The notes under the pieces are model-generated. The model ran no database searches and was not told where the DNA came from. It saw only the letters and a program-made list of their open reading frames with translations. Shown here one piece after another: positions 23,378 to 31,686 of a stretch of DNA of 64,000 bases. How positions within the stretch are numbered: the first letter of the stretch is position 1; each line of letters begins with the position of its first letter. The stretch is from Nocardioides marmoriginsengisoli (GTDB lineage Bacteria; Actinomycetota; Actinomycetes; Propionibacteriales; Nocardioidaceae), in NCBI RefSeq assembly GCF_003725695.1, contig NZ_RJSE01000003.1, forward strand, positions 155,099 through 219,098, read 5' to 3'. The position numbers and the translations under genes were made by a program.

Positions 23378-24124
23378 ATGCCCACCGCCGACGAGCCGAT
23401 CCCGCACCCGGAACCGGCTCCGGACTCCGACTTCGCCGCCGCCTGGGCGATTGCTGACACCATTCCGGGTTGGCTCAAGCCCGGTCAAGCACGACTCCTC
23501 TTCGACCACGCTCGCGCGCTCGGCCCCGGCGCCCGCGTCCTGGAGATCGGCAGCCACCAGGGCCGCTCGACCGTGATCCTCGCCAAGGCCCTCGAACCGC
23601 TCGGCGGCACCGTGATCTGCGTGGACCCGTTCGTGGAGGGGAAACTCTTCGGCGGCACCCCGACCCGGACCAAGTTCGAGCAGCACGTCGCCGCTGCGGG
23701 TGTCGGCGACCGGGTCGACCTGCGTGCCGAGTACAGCACCAAGCTCCGGCCGCGGTGGACCGACGGGTTCGACATGCTCTACATCGACGGCAAGCACGAC
23801 TACTGGACGCTCTCGGACGACCTGAAGTGGTCCGCGCACCTGCCCGAGGACGGCCCGATCCTGATCCACGACTGCTACTCGTCGATCGGCGTGACCCTCG
23901 GGATCCTGGCGCACGTGCTGCCCTCCCGGACCCTGCGGTACGCCGCGCGCAGCGACTCGATGGCGCTCTTCTTCAACGCCCGGCCGAGCGGTGCCGACCG
24001 GATCCGAATCCTCGGCGAGCTGCCGTGGTGGATCCGCAACGTGCTGATCAAGGTGCTGCTCCGGCTGCGGTTGCGGCCGGTCGCCCGGGTGTTCGGGCAC
24101 GACTCGCCGTACGACCCCTACTGA
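23378..24124 (+). CDS. class I SAM-dependent methyltransferase (Methyltransf_24 type)
   Basis: A 248-residue enzyme with motif I RVLEIGSHQGRSTVILAKAL near residue 50, VDPFVEGKLFGG, and the late strand DMLYIDGKHDYWTLSDDL followed by PILIHDCYSSIGV, the layout of the Methyltransf_24 group common in surface-glycan and cephalosporin-hydroxylase-like loci. The C-terminus is basic and hydrophobic (LPWWIRNVLIKVLLRLRLRP), suggesting association with the membrane face. It is divergent from the aftD homologue with about 55 bp between starts, so probably co-regulated with that operon. Likely substrate is a sugar of the envelope glycan, by context only. Its end overlaps the convergent acyltransferase gene by 7 bp. 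Confidence 0.82.
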   Translation: MPTADEPIPHPEPAPDSDFAAAWAIADTIPGWLKPGQARLLFDHARALGPGARVLEIGSHQGRSTVILAKALEPLGGTVICVDPFVEGKLFGGTPTRTKFEQHVAAAGVGDRVDLRAEYSTKLRPRWTDGFDMLYIDGKHDYWTLSDDLKWSAHLPEDGPILIHDCYSSIGVTLGILAHVLPSRTLRYAARSDSMALFFNARPSGADRIRILGELPWWIRNVLIKVLLRLRLRPVARVFGHDSPYDPY

Positions 24125-25164
24125 GCGAGCTCGGCCACCAGCAGGTCCAGCAGCGCGGCGGTGTCCGAGGCGCTGAACTCCGTGGCCCGGGTGCGCAGGC
24201 TGACGGTCGTCGCGGTACCGGTGCTGACCAGGCCGACCGCGAAGGCACGCGGTCCGCTCAGGGCCGGGAACATCGCCGCGTACTCCAGCCCGGCGGCCTC
24301 GACGACGCCGAGGTTGCTGATCTGCGCGGTGCCGCCAAGCCGGCTGCGCAGCATCCGGGTGACCCGCGGACCGATCCCGCCGGCCGAGGTCTCCGGGAAC
24401 TCGGGCTCGGGCAGGACCGCCGCGAACGCCGCCCGGGCCGCGTCGCGCCCCCAGGACGGGTCGAGCCGGAAGCGCAGGTAGGCGGTCTGTCGGTCCGGGG
24501 CCAGCATCCCGGTCGCTCGGCGTGAGGCGCCGGCGACGAGCAGCGGATGCTTGCGGCTGTCACCGCTCCAGGCGCGGAAGACCGCGCCGACGGCGAGTGC
24601 GAGGTCCGCGGTGCCGGTGCCCGTGCGCGGTAGCGAGCTGATCACCAGGTGCTCCCCCTTGGCCGGGGCGACCTGGTGCGATCCGAACCGCGGCGGCGGC
24701 CGGAGCACCGCCTCCGCCAGCCTCCCGATGCTGGAGCGCAGGAACGACCTCGGTGCGGCCCGGTCGCCGATGCCGCGGGCGTGCGCGACGACCTCGACCC
24801 CGCAGGCCGCCCGGGCGATCGCGAGCAGCCCGAGCCCGTCGCAGACGCCGTGGTGCGCGGCCACCAGGAGGCGCCGCTCACCATCGAGAAGCACCCGGAC
24901 CAGCTCGCCGCCGGCCGCGTACGGCGCCGCGGCTGCCCGCTCGCGCCGCTCCGCCCACTCCGTCGCCGGCACCACCTCGACCCGGGGCGCCGGCCCCAGG
25001 TGCGGGTGCTCGGCCACGAGCGCTGCCAGCCGATCGGCCGCCTCCGCCGGATCCGGCGTCGCCGCCAAGCCCAGCTCGAGGCAGATCCCCCAGGTGGTGT
25101 CCGGGTCGCCGTACAGGCCGACGACCTCGTGCGCCTGGCGCCCCGCCGACCCGGCGTTCCGCAC
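24118..25164 (-). CDS. condensation-superfamily acyltransferase (PapA-like)
   Basis: A 348-residue protein of the chloramphenicol-acetyltransferase/condensation fold. The catalytic HHxxxDG motif is clear as AAHHGVCDGLGLLAIARA near residue 103, and the second-half marker ISNLGVVEAAGLEY near 290 matches the ISNLG region of PapA and alcohol-acetyltransferase-like proteins; the canonical DFGxG motif is not evident. PapA proteins transfer acyl groups to hydroxyls of polyketides or trehalose in mycobacterial lipids. At about 350 residues it is shorter than PapA5 (about 420). It starts with GTG at 25162-25164 and is divergent from the flippase gene (109 bp). A role in acylating an exported glycolipid is inferred from neighbours. 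Confidence 0.72.
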   Translation of the reverse strand: MRNAGSAGRQAHEVVGLYGDPDTTWGICLELGLAATPDPAEAADRLAALVAEHPHLGPAPRVEVVPATEWAERRERAAAAPYAAGGELVRVLLDGERRLLVAAHHGVCDGLGLLAIARAACGVEVVAHARGIGDRAAPRSFLRSSIGRLAEAVLRPPPRFGSHQVAPAKGEHLVISSLPRTGTGTADLALAVGAVFRAWSGDSRKHPLLVAGASRRATGMLAPDRQTAYLRFRLDPSWGRDAARAAFAAVLPEPEFPETSAGGIGPRVTRMLRSRLGGTAQISNLGVVEAAGLEYAAMFPALSGPRAFAVGLVSTGTATTVSLRTRATEFSASDTAALLDLLVAELAQ

Positions 25165-25273
25165 CCGCTGCTCCCCTCGCGCGCTCCCGTCCGGACGACC
25201 CCGGACCGTACTGGCGACCCTACTGAGGCGGTTCGACCCGCGCCAACAATCCCGGGTGGCCTAGGCTCGCCCG

Positions 25274-26587
25274 GTGAGTTCGAGAACAGGCAGTCTGCGG
25301 GCGCTGATCCGCGGCAGCGCTGGTATCGCGATCGCCATGGGTGTGATGAACGTGGCGACGTACGTGTTCACGATCTTCGCAGCCCACGTCCTCGGCCCCC
25401 GGGAGTACGGCGGGGTGGCCAGCCTGATGGGCCTGCTGCTCGTCGTGAACGTACTCGCGCTCGGGCTGCAGGCGACCGGGGCCCGCCGCGTCGTGGCCGC
25501 GCCGGAGAACCGGGAGCAGATCGAGGCCTCCGTCATGGCCGCCACCTACCGGTCGGCACTGGGCCTCGGCCTCCTCTGCCTGGCGCTGACCCCCCTGATC
25601 AGCTGGGGCCTCGCCCTGGACAACTGGTCCGCGGCGGCAATGATCGGCGTCAGCGCCGTACCGCTGACGATCATGGGCGGCCAGGCCGGCATCCTCCAGG
25701 GCGAGGAGCGCTGGGTCCCGCTGGCCGCGGTCTACCTGGGGATGGGTCTGGGCCGGATGGCCTTCGGACTCCTGCTGATGCCGAGCCTCGACACCGCCTT
25801 CGGCGCGATGCTCGCGGTCGCGCTCGGAGCGTGGGTGCCCGCGGCGATCGGGGCGCTGGTGCTCCGGCACCGCAAGGTCGGCCTGCATGCCGGGATCCAC
25901 GCTCGAGGCGCGACCAGCATCCTGCGCGAGGTGGCGAGCAACTCCTACGCCCTGCTGGCCTTCTTCGCCCTCACCAACATCGACGTGATCGTCGCCCGGG
26001 CGCGGTTCGACGAGCACGAGGCGGGCCTGTACGCCGGCGGCCTGATCCTGACCAAGGCGGTGCTGTTCCTGCCGCAGTTCGTGGTCGTCATCGCGTTCCC
26101 CTCGATGGCGTCGTCGTCCTCGTCGAAGCACCGGATGTACCTGCGCGGGCTCGCCGCGGTCGGGCTGATCGGCGCGGTGGCCACCGCCGGCGCCGTGGTG
26201 CTGAGCTCGCTGGCGGTCTCGTTCGTCGGCGGCAGCGCCTACCAGGAGGTCGAGCCCGACATCTGGGCGTTCGCGACCCTCGGCACGCTGCTGGCCCTGA
26301 TCCAGCTGATGGTCTACGAGGTGGTCGCGCGCCAGCACCGGGCCTCGGTGCTGATCGTGTGGGCCGGGCTCGTCGCCGTCGGCGCCGCGGCGATGCTCGT
26401 CAACGAGGGCCACGAGCTGGTGCGCGCGGTCGCCCTCGTCGACCTGGCCGTGCTGGTCACCCTGGTCCTGGTGGCCCGGTTCCATCCGGCGCTCCGGAAC
26501 GGCGACCCGGAACCCCTCGCCGGGAGCGGTGCCGGCAACGGCCCCGACAGCGACACCGACAGCGACACCGGGTCGGCCGAGCGGTAA
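25274..26587 (+). CDS. MOP-superfamily polysaccharide flippase (Wzx-like)
   Basis: A 437-residue membrane protein with about 12 spans and the layout of the polysaccharide-biosynthesis (RfbX/Wzx) family of the MOP superfamily. The N-terminal stretch RGSAGIAIAMGVMNVATYVF continues into AAHVLGPREYGGVASLMGLL, the usual first two helices of these proteins. Such proteins move polyprenyl-linked oligosaccharides across the cytoplasmic membrane. The C-terminus is a hydrophilic tail with Asp/Ser repeats (PDSDTDSDTGS). GTG at 25274 is used as start. It lies between two acyltransferase genes and within 15 kb of the AftD-like enzyme, so it is the obvious candidate to export the glycan intermediate. Confidence 0.82.
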   Translation: MSSRTGSLRALIRGSAGIAIAMGVMNVATYVFTIFAAHVLGPREYGGVASLMGLLLVVNVLALGLQATGARRVVAAPENREQIEASVMAATYRSALGLGLLCLALTPLISWGLALDNWSAAAMIGVSAVPLTIMGGQAGILQGEERWVPLAAVYLGMGLGRMAFGLLLMPSLDTAFGAMLAVALGAWVPAAIGALVLRHRKVGLHAGIHARGATSILREVASNSYALLAFFALTNIDVIVARARFDEHEAGLYAGGLILTKAVLFLPQFVVVIAFPSMASSSSSKHRMYLRGLAAVGLIGAVATAGAVVLSSLAVSFVGGSAYQEVEPDIWAFATLGTLLALIQLMVYEVVARQHRASVLIVWAGLVAVGAAAMLVNEGHELVRAVALVDLAVLVTLVLVARFHPALRNGDPEPLAGSGAGNGPDSDTDSDTGSAER

Positions 26588-26596
26588 CGACCCGGG

Positions 26597-27775
26597 TCAG
26601 GACCGGCGGACGCCGCGCTTGGACCAGGCGATCGCCGGCGACTCCACCCAGGCATAGGTGGCGGCCCCGAGCGGGATCGAGATCGCCAGGATGCAACTGA
26701 GCCAGAGCAGGAAGCCGCCGACGCCGGTGCGGTGCGTGAAGTCGTTCTCCAGCAGCACGATCACCGGCAGGTGCCACAGGTAGATGCCGTAGGACCAGCG
26801 GCCGATCGCGGTCAGCGGCCGGCACGACATCAGCCGTCGCTGGGGCGAGTCGGCGCGGCTCAGCACCGCCGCGAGCAGCAGGATCACCGCGAGCAGTGTC
26901 GAGCAGAAGAACCGGACCTGGCGCTCGCTGAACGATGCCGGCACGTAGGCGGTCGGACCGCCCAGCGAGGAGTTGCAGATCACGATCACGGTCACCACGA
27001 CGGCCAGCAGCACCCACGACCGGCGGAACCACCCGCGGATCCGGGTCAGGTCGACCAGGCCTGCCGTCTCGCCCTCCAGGAAGTGCGCGACCGCGGCACC
27101 GGCGGCGAAGCAGACCAGGAAGCCGGGCAGCCAGAACGAGTAGGTGAACTCCTTGCCGAGGTCCTCGACCTCGGTCCAGACCCGCCAGAGCACGGTGACC
27201 GGGACCGAGAGCGCCAGCAGCCAGATCGTCGAGTAGAACGCCCGGCGCCCGGTCAGCCGGTGCGCGACCAGCGCGGCCACCAGGCCGAGCACCGGGAGCG
27301 CGACGTACCAGCTGAGCTCGGTGCCGAGGCTCCAGGTCTGCTCGAACCCGGGCCGCAGCCCGTCGCTGGCGAAGGTGCCGGTCAGCGTGAAGGCGCGCAG
27401 CCACCCGTCCCAGCCGTTCGGCTGCGAGGCCGGCAGCATCACCGCGATGGTCAGCATCACCACCAGGTACGCCGGGAAGATCCGGAGCAGCCGCCGGCGG
27501 GCGAAGGTCCGGGTCTCGGGGCGGCGGCCGCGGCCGAGCGCCCACCGGGACCAGGGCCGGTAGAGCAGGAACCCGGAGAGCACGAACAGGCTGACCGGGC
27601 CGTAGCCGTGGATGCCGAACCAGTCGAAGTCCGTCCGCCCGGACGCGTGCACGGCCACCACTGCCAGCGCTGCGAAGCCGCGGAGACCTGTCAGGGAGTC
27701 GACCTGGATCGCCTGGGACGGGGCGGTCGTCGGGGTCGTCGGGTCGTCGATCGTCTCCCCGGCCCTCGCTCCCAC
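26597..27775 (-). CDS. acyltransferase 3 family membrane protein (OafA/YrhL type)
   Basis: A 392-residue integral membrane acyltransferase. The hallmark N-terminal block is present: DSLTGLRGFAALAVVAVHAS with the catalytic His, then VSLFVLSGFLLYRPW and RRRLLRIFPAYLVV. Around ten spans follow, with SYGIYLWHLPVIVLL near residue 330 as the second conserved block. OafA/YrhL proteins O-acylate sugars of exported polysaccharides or peptidoglycan using cytoplasmic acyl-CoA. GTG at 27773-27775 is the start. The gene converges with the flippase (10-bp gap) and lies upstream of nothing else on its strand except polA, which ends 50 bp away. It is the second acyltransferase of the glycan region. Confidence 0.88.
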   Translation of the reverse strand: MGARAGETIDDPTTPTTAPSQAIQVDSLTGLRGFAALAVVAVHASGRTDFDWFGIHGYGPVSLFVLSGFLLYRPWSRWALGRGRRPETRTFARRRLLRIFPAYLVVMLTIAVMLPASQPNGWDGWLRAFTLTGTFASDGLRPGFEQTWSLGTELSWYVALPVLGLVAALVAHRLTGRRAFYSTIWLLALSVPVTVLWRVWTEVEDLGKEFTYSFWLPGFLVCFAAGAAVAHFLEGETAGLVDLTRIRGWFRRSWVLLAVVVTVIVICNSSLGGPTAYVPASFSERQVRFFCSTLLAVILLLAAVLSRADSPQRRLMSCRPLTAIGRWSYGIYLWHLPVIVLLENDFTHRTGVGGFLLWLSCILAISIPLGAATYAWVESPAIAWSKRGVRRS

Positions 27776-27825
27776 CTGCCTATTACAGCATGCCGATTAG
27801 TCCGAAGTGTCCCTCTTGGCAGGGT

Positions 27826-30513
27826 TCAGTGCGCAGCCTCGTGCCAGCTGCCGCCGGTGCCGACCGAGACGTCCAGCGGCACCGTCAGGTCCGCCGCGGC
27901 GGCCATCTGCTCCCGAACCAGCGCTTCCAAAGCGGCGCGCTCCCCCGCCGCGACCTCGAAGACCAGCTCGTCGTGGACCTGGAGCAGCATCCGTGAGGAC
28001 ATCTGGTTCTCCCGCAACGCCCGGTCGACGTTGAGCATCGCGACCTTGATGATGTCGGCGGCCGACCCCTGGATCGGCGCGTTCAGCGCCATCCGCTCGG
28101 CCGTGTCCCGGCGCTGGCGGTTGTCGCTGGTCAGGTCGGGCAGGTAGCGGCGCCGGCCCATGATCGTCTCGGTGAAGCCGGTACGGCGTGCCTCGTCGAC
28201 CACACCGGCGAGGTAGTCGCGGATGCCGCCGAAGGTCTCGAAGTACTCGTCCATCAGGCCCTTGGCCTCGCCGGTGTCGATCTTCAGCTGCTGCGAGAGC
28301 CCGAACGCCGAGAGGCCGTAGGCGAGGCCGTAGTTCATCGCCTTGATCTTCGCGCGCATCTCGGTGTTGACCTCGGTCGGCTCGACGCCGAAGACCCGGG
28401 CCGCGGTCACCTGGTGGAAGTCGCGACCGGAGTTGAACGCCTCGATCAGGCCGGCGTCCTCGCTCAGGTGCGCCATGATCCGCATCTCGATCTGGCTGTA
28501 GTCCGCGGTCAGCAGGGTCTCGTAACCGCTGCCCACCACGAACGCCTGCCGGATCCGGCGCCCCTCCTCGGTGCGCACCGGGATGTTCTGCAGGTTGGGC
28601 TCGGTGCTGGAGAGCCGGCCCGTCGCCGCGATCAGCTGGTTGAAGGTGGTGTGGATCCGGCCGTCCTCGGCCACCGTCTTCAGCAGCCCCTCGACGGTCT
28701 GGCGCAGCCGGGAGACGTCCCGGTGCCGGAGCAGGTGCGCCAGGAACGGGTGCTCGGTCTTCTCGAACAGGTCCGCCAGCGCGTCTGCGTCGGTCGTGTA
28801 GCCGGTCTTGGTCCGCTTGGTCTTCGGCATGTCCAGCTCGTCGAAGAGCACCACCTGCAGCTGCTTGGGCGAACCGAGGTTGATCTCCTTGCCGATCACC
28901 TCGTAGGCGTCCGCGGCGGCCTCCCGGACCGAGTCCCCGAACTCGGACTCGAAGCCGGCCAGCAGCTCGGAGTCGACCGCGATGCCGACCCGCTCCATCC
29001 CGACCAGGACGTCGACCAGGGGCAGCTCGATCTGGTCGAGGAGCTCGGTGCCGCCCCGGTCGGCGAGCTCGGCCTGCAAGGTGGTGGAGAGGTCGAGCAC
29101 CGCGCGGGCGTGCAGCATCGCGGTCTCGGCGATCGCGTCGCTCTCCTCGAACAGCATCCCCTGGTCGTCGCCGCTGTCCTGCTTGAGCTCGCGCTTGAGG
29201 TGGCGCAGGGTGAGGTCGGCCAGGGCGTAGGTGCGCTGGTCGGGCGCCACCAGGTAGGCCATCATCGCGGTGTCCGTGGCCAGACCGGCGAGCGTCCAGC
29301 CGTGGGCGCCGATCGCGAGCAGCGGGCCGTTGGCGTCGTGGATGATCTTCGGACGGCCGGCGTCGGCGAGCCAGTCGGCCAGCGCGGCGTCGTCGTCCTG
29401 GGTCAGGCCGGCGATGTCGACGTACGCCGCCCGCCCGTCGCCCTGGGCGAACCCGAGACCGTCGACGCGACCCGTCCCCGAGCCCCAGGAGCCCTTGACG
29501 TGCAGGCCCACCGGGTCGGTGCCGAGGCCGGAGAGGAACGCCGCCAGCCCACCGGCGGCGACGGACTCCCCGGCCAGCTCGAAGCCGCCCTCGGTCTCCG
29601 GCTCCTCCTCCGGCGCCAGCGTGTCCATGATCCGGGTGCGCAGCTCGCCGCGGAACTCGAGCTCGTCGAGCAGGGCCAGTGCCGCCTGCCGGTCCCACTC
29701 GACCCGGCCGAGGTCGCCCGGCGCGACCTCCAGCGAGAGGTCGGTGACCAGCCGGTTGAGCCGGCGGTTGCGGATCACGTCGTCCAGGTGCGCCCGGAGG
29801 TTCTCCCCCGCCTTGCCGCCGACCTCGTCGGCCCGGTTGATCACGTTGTCCAGACCGTCGTAGGTGGCGATCCACTTGGCCGCCGTCTTCGGCCCGACCC
29901 CGGGGATGCCGGGCAGGTTGTCGGAATCCTCCCCGACCAGGGCTGCGAGCTCGGGGTAGCGGTGCGGCGGGACGGCGTACTTCGCCTCGACGGACTCGGG
30001 CGTCATCCGGGCCAGCTCGGAGACGCCGCGCATCGGGTACAGCACGGTCGAGCTCTCGGTGACCAGCTGGAGCGAGTCGCGGTCACCGGTGAGGATCAGC
30101 ACCTCGTAGCCGGCCGCCAGCCCCTGGGTGGTCAGCGTGGCGATGATGTCGTCGGCCTCGTAGCCCTCGTAGACCAGGTGCTGGATCCGGAAGGTGTCGA
30201 GCAGCTGCTGCAGCAGCGAGAGCTGGCTGCTGAACTCGTCCGGGGTCTTGTTCCGCTTGGCCTTGTACTCCGGGTACTCGGCAAGCCGGAAGGTCTTCCG
30301 GGACTTGTCGAAGGCGACCGCGATGTGGGTCGGCTGCTCGTCGCGGAGCACGTTGACCAGCATCGAGGTGAAGCCGTAGACGGCGTTGGTGTGCTGCCCC
30401 GTGACGGTCGAGAAATTCTCCACCGGGAGTGCGAAGAACGCCCGGTAGGCCAGTGAGTGGCCGTCGAGCAGGAGCAGGCGGGGACGGTCGGGGGACGAGG
30501 CGGTGTCAGGCAC
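27826..30513 (-). CDS. polA: DNA polymerase I
   Basis: An 895-residue family A polymerase for Okazaki-fragment maturation and repair. Residues 1-300 are the 5'-nuclease (LLLLDGHSLAYRAFFAL, YEADDIIATL, LTGDRDSLQLV, NLPGIPGVGPKTAAKWI). Residues about 320-500 correspond to the 3'-5' exonuclease fold, but the DxE of motif I is missing (AAYVDIAGLTQDDD), so proofreading is probably absent, as in mycobacterial PolI. The polymerase domain has motif A DYSQIEMRIMAHLSED, motif B RAKIKAMNYGLAYGLS and motif C LLQVHDELVFE, ending in GSWHEAAH. The start is GTG at 30511-30513, divergent from the thioesterase gene with 63 bp between starts. Confidence 0.97.
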   Translation of the reverse strand: MPDTASSPDRPRLLLLDGHSLAYRAFFALPVENFSTVTGQHTNAVYGFTSMLVNVLRDEQPTHIAVAFDKSRKTFRLAEYPEYKAKRNKTPDEFSSQLSLLQQLLDTFRIQHLVYEGYEADDIIATLTTQGLAAGYEVLILTGDRDSLQLVTESSTVLYPMRGVSELARMTPESVEAKYAVPPHRYPELAALVGEDSDNLPGIPGVGPKTAAKWIATYDGLDNVINRADEVGGKAGENLRAHLDDVIRNRRLNRLVTDLSLEVAPGDLGRVEWDRQAALALLDELEFRGELRTRIMDTLAPEEEPETEGGFELAGESVAAGGLAAFLSGLGTDPVGLHVKGSWGSGTGRVDGLGFAQGDGRAAYVDIAGLTQDDDAALADWLADAGRPKIIHDANGPLLAIGAHGWTLAGLATDTAMMAYLVAPDQRTYALADLTLRHLKRELKQDSGDDQGMLFEESDAIAETAMLHARAVLDLSTTLQAELADRGGTELLDQIELPLVDVLVGMERVGIAVDSELLAGFESEFGDSVREAAADAYEVIGKEINLGSPKQLQVVLFDELDMPKTKRTKTGYTTDADALADLFEKTEHPFLAHLLRHRDVSRLRQTVEGLLKTVAEDGRIHTTFNQLIAATGRLSSTEPNLQNIPVRTEEGRRIRQAFVVGSGYETLLTADYSQIEMRIMAHLSEDAGLIEAFNSGRDFHQVTAARVFGVEPTEVNTEMRAKIKAMNYGLAYGLSAFGLSQQLKIDTGEAKGLMDEYFETFGGIRDYLAGVVDEARRTGFTETIMGRRRYLPDLTSDNRQRRDTAERMALNAPIQGSAADIIKVAMLNVDRALRENQMSSRMLLQVHDELVFEVAAGERAALEALVREQMAAAADLTVPLDVSVGTGGSWHEAAH

Positions 30514-30576
30514 GGTCCGACCCTAGTCGGTGCCCCGGACATCGGCAGCCCTGGTCGGGCCAGGCAGGATGGGCGC

Positions 30577-31005
30577 ATGAGCACGCAGGAAGACATCGAC
30601 GCCTACATCGCCGCGATGCCCCAGGGCATGGGCGCGCTGAACGACAAGATGGGGATCGAGGTGACCGAGCTGTCCGCCGAGCGGATCGTCGCGACGATGC
30701 CGGTCGCGGGGAACACGCAGCCCTTCGGCCTGCTGCACGGCGGCGCGTCCGTGGTGCTGGCCGAGACGCTCGGGTCGATGGGGTCGGGCCTGCACGCGAT
30801 GCCGATGGGCAAGGTCCCGGTCGGCGTCGACATCAACGCGACGCACCACCGCTCGGCGACCACCGGCGTCGTGACCGGTACGGCGACCGCGATCCACCTC
30901 GGCCGGACCAGCGCCGCCTACGAGATCGTGATCACCGACGAGCGCGGCAAGCGGGTCTGCACCTCGCGGATCACCTGCGCGCTGATCGAGGCGCCGAAGG
31001 GCTAG
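30577..31005 (+). CDS. hotdog-fold thioesterase (PaaI type)
   Basis: A 142-residue PaaI/ComA-like hotdog protein. The family core reads GNTQPFGLLHGGASVVLAET near residue 50 (HGGA with the catalytic acidic residue in AET) and VGVDINATHHRSATTGVVTGT, followed by GRTSAAYEIVITDERGKRVC. Known members hydrolyse aromatic or medium-chain acyl-CoA thioesters as tetramers in the cytoplasm. ATG at 30577 follows an AGGATGGG ribosome site. A thioesterase divergent from polA is a common actinobacterial arrangement (tesB-like and hotdog genes sit in this neighbourhood in mycobacteria). It overlaps the convergent GNAT gene by 4 bp. Confidence 0.9.
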   Translation: MSTQEDIDAYIAAMPQGMGALNDKMGIEVTELSAERIVATMPVAGNTQPFGLLHGGASVVLAETLGSMGSGLHAMPMGKVPVGVDINATHHRSATTGVVTGTATAIHLGRTSAAYEIVITDERGKRVCTSRITCALIEAPKG

Positions 31006-31598
31006 TCGGCCTGGTCCTCGGACTCGTCCGCGCGGGCCCGGCGCTGCATCGTGCGCCGTTGCGCGAGCAGGGCGCCCAGGTTGCGGCGGGAGTCCTGGGG
31101 CCGCAGCGACTCCGGGGTGAGCTTGCGCCGCAGCGTCGCCGTACTGGCGACCCGGACCGAGGCCACCGTCGCCAGCCCGAGCCGGGCCAGGAACCGGTTG
31201 GTGTCGCGGGAGGTGCTCGCCGTGATCGCGGTGATGTGGGTGATGTCCTTCTCCTCGGCCCAGGTCACCGCGACGTCGAGCAGCGCCCGGGCGAACCCGT
31301 GCTTGCGGTGCTCGGGCGTGACGAGCAGGTACGACGTGTGCACGGCGACGTCGGTGTGCAACGGGCTCATCGCCGTACGGCGGAGGTGGATCGCGGCCAC
31401 CAGCTTGCCCTCGTAGAGCCCGACCACCACGCGCTCGTCGGGGTCGGCGGCGACCTGCGCGAGCGCGCTGACGGCCTCGTCCACGGGTCGCGGCTGGGGC
31501 TGCTCGGCGTTCCTGCCGCCGGCCTCCACCCAGAGGTGCAGCAGTTCGGGGGCATCATCGGGTCGCGCGTCTCTGATCTCGAGAGAGTGCCGCGACAT
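31002..31598 (-). CDS. GNAT-family N-acetyltransferase
   Basis: A 198-residue GNAT protein. The acetyl-CoA-binding motif A is YLLVTPEHRKHGFARALLDV near residue 95, preceded by strand 4 (HTDVAVHTS) and followed by DITHITAITASTSRDTNRFL and LARLGLATVA, the motif B region. The C-terminal 45 residues are basic (RRKLTPESLRPQDSRRNLGA, then RRTMQRRARADESEDQAD) and beyond the fold. Acceptor unknown; could be a small amine, a protein N-terminus or a drug. Its start at 31596-31598 is 88 bp from the divergent DUF554 gene. Confidence 0.85.
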   Translation of the reverse strand: MSRHSLEIRDARPDDAPELLHLWVEAGGRNAEQPQPRPVDEAVSALAQVAADPDERVVVGLYEGKLVAAIHLRRTAMSPLHTDVAVHTSYLLVTPEHRKHGFARALLDVAVTWAEEKDITHITAITASTSRDTNRFLARLGLATVASVRVASTATLRRKLTPESLRPQDSRRNLGALLAQRRTMQRRARADESEDQAD

Positions 31599-31686
31599 CG
31601 ATGCCTCCTCGTCTCCGGGTTCGCCGGACGACCACCGGCGGGTGTCAGACTACGCTTCGCGGGACCATCGGAATAGGGGGTCGGAG

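Noticed and set aside
28414..30456. 680-codon plus-strand open frame opposite polA
   Set aside because: Shadow of polA with no domain, signal or ribosome site.
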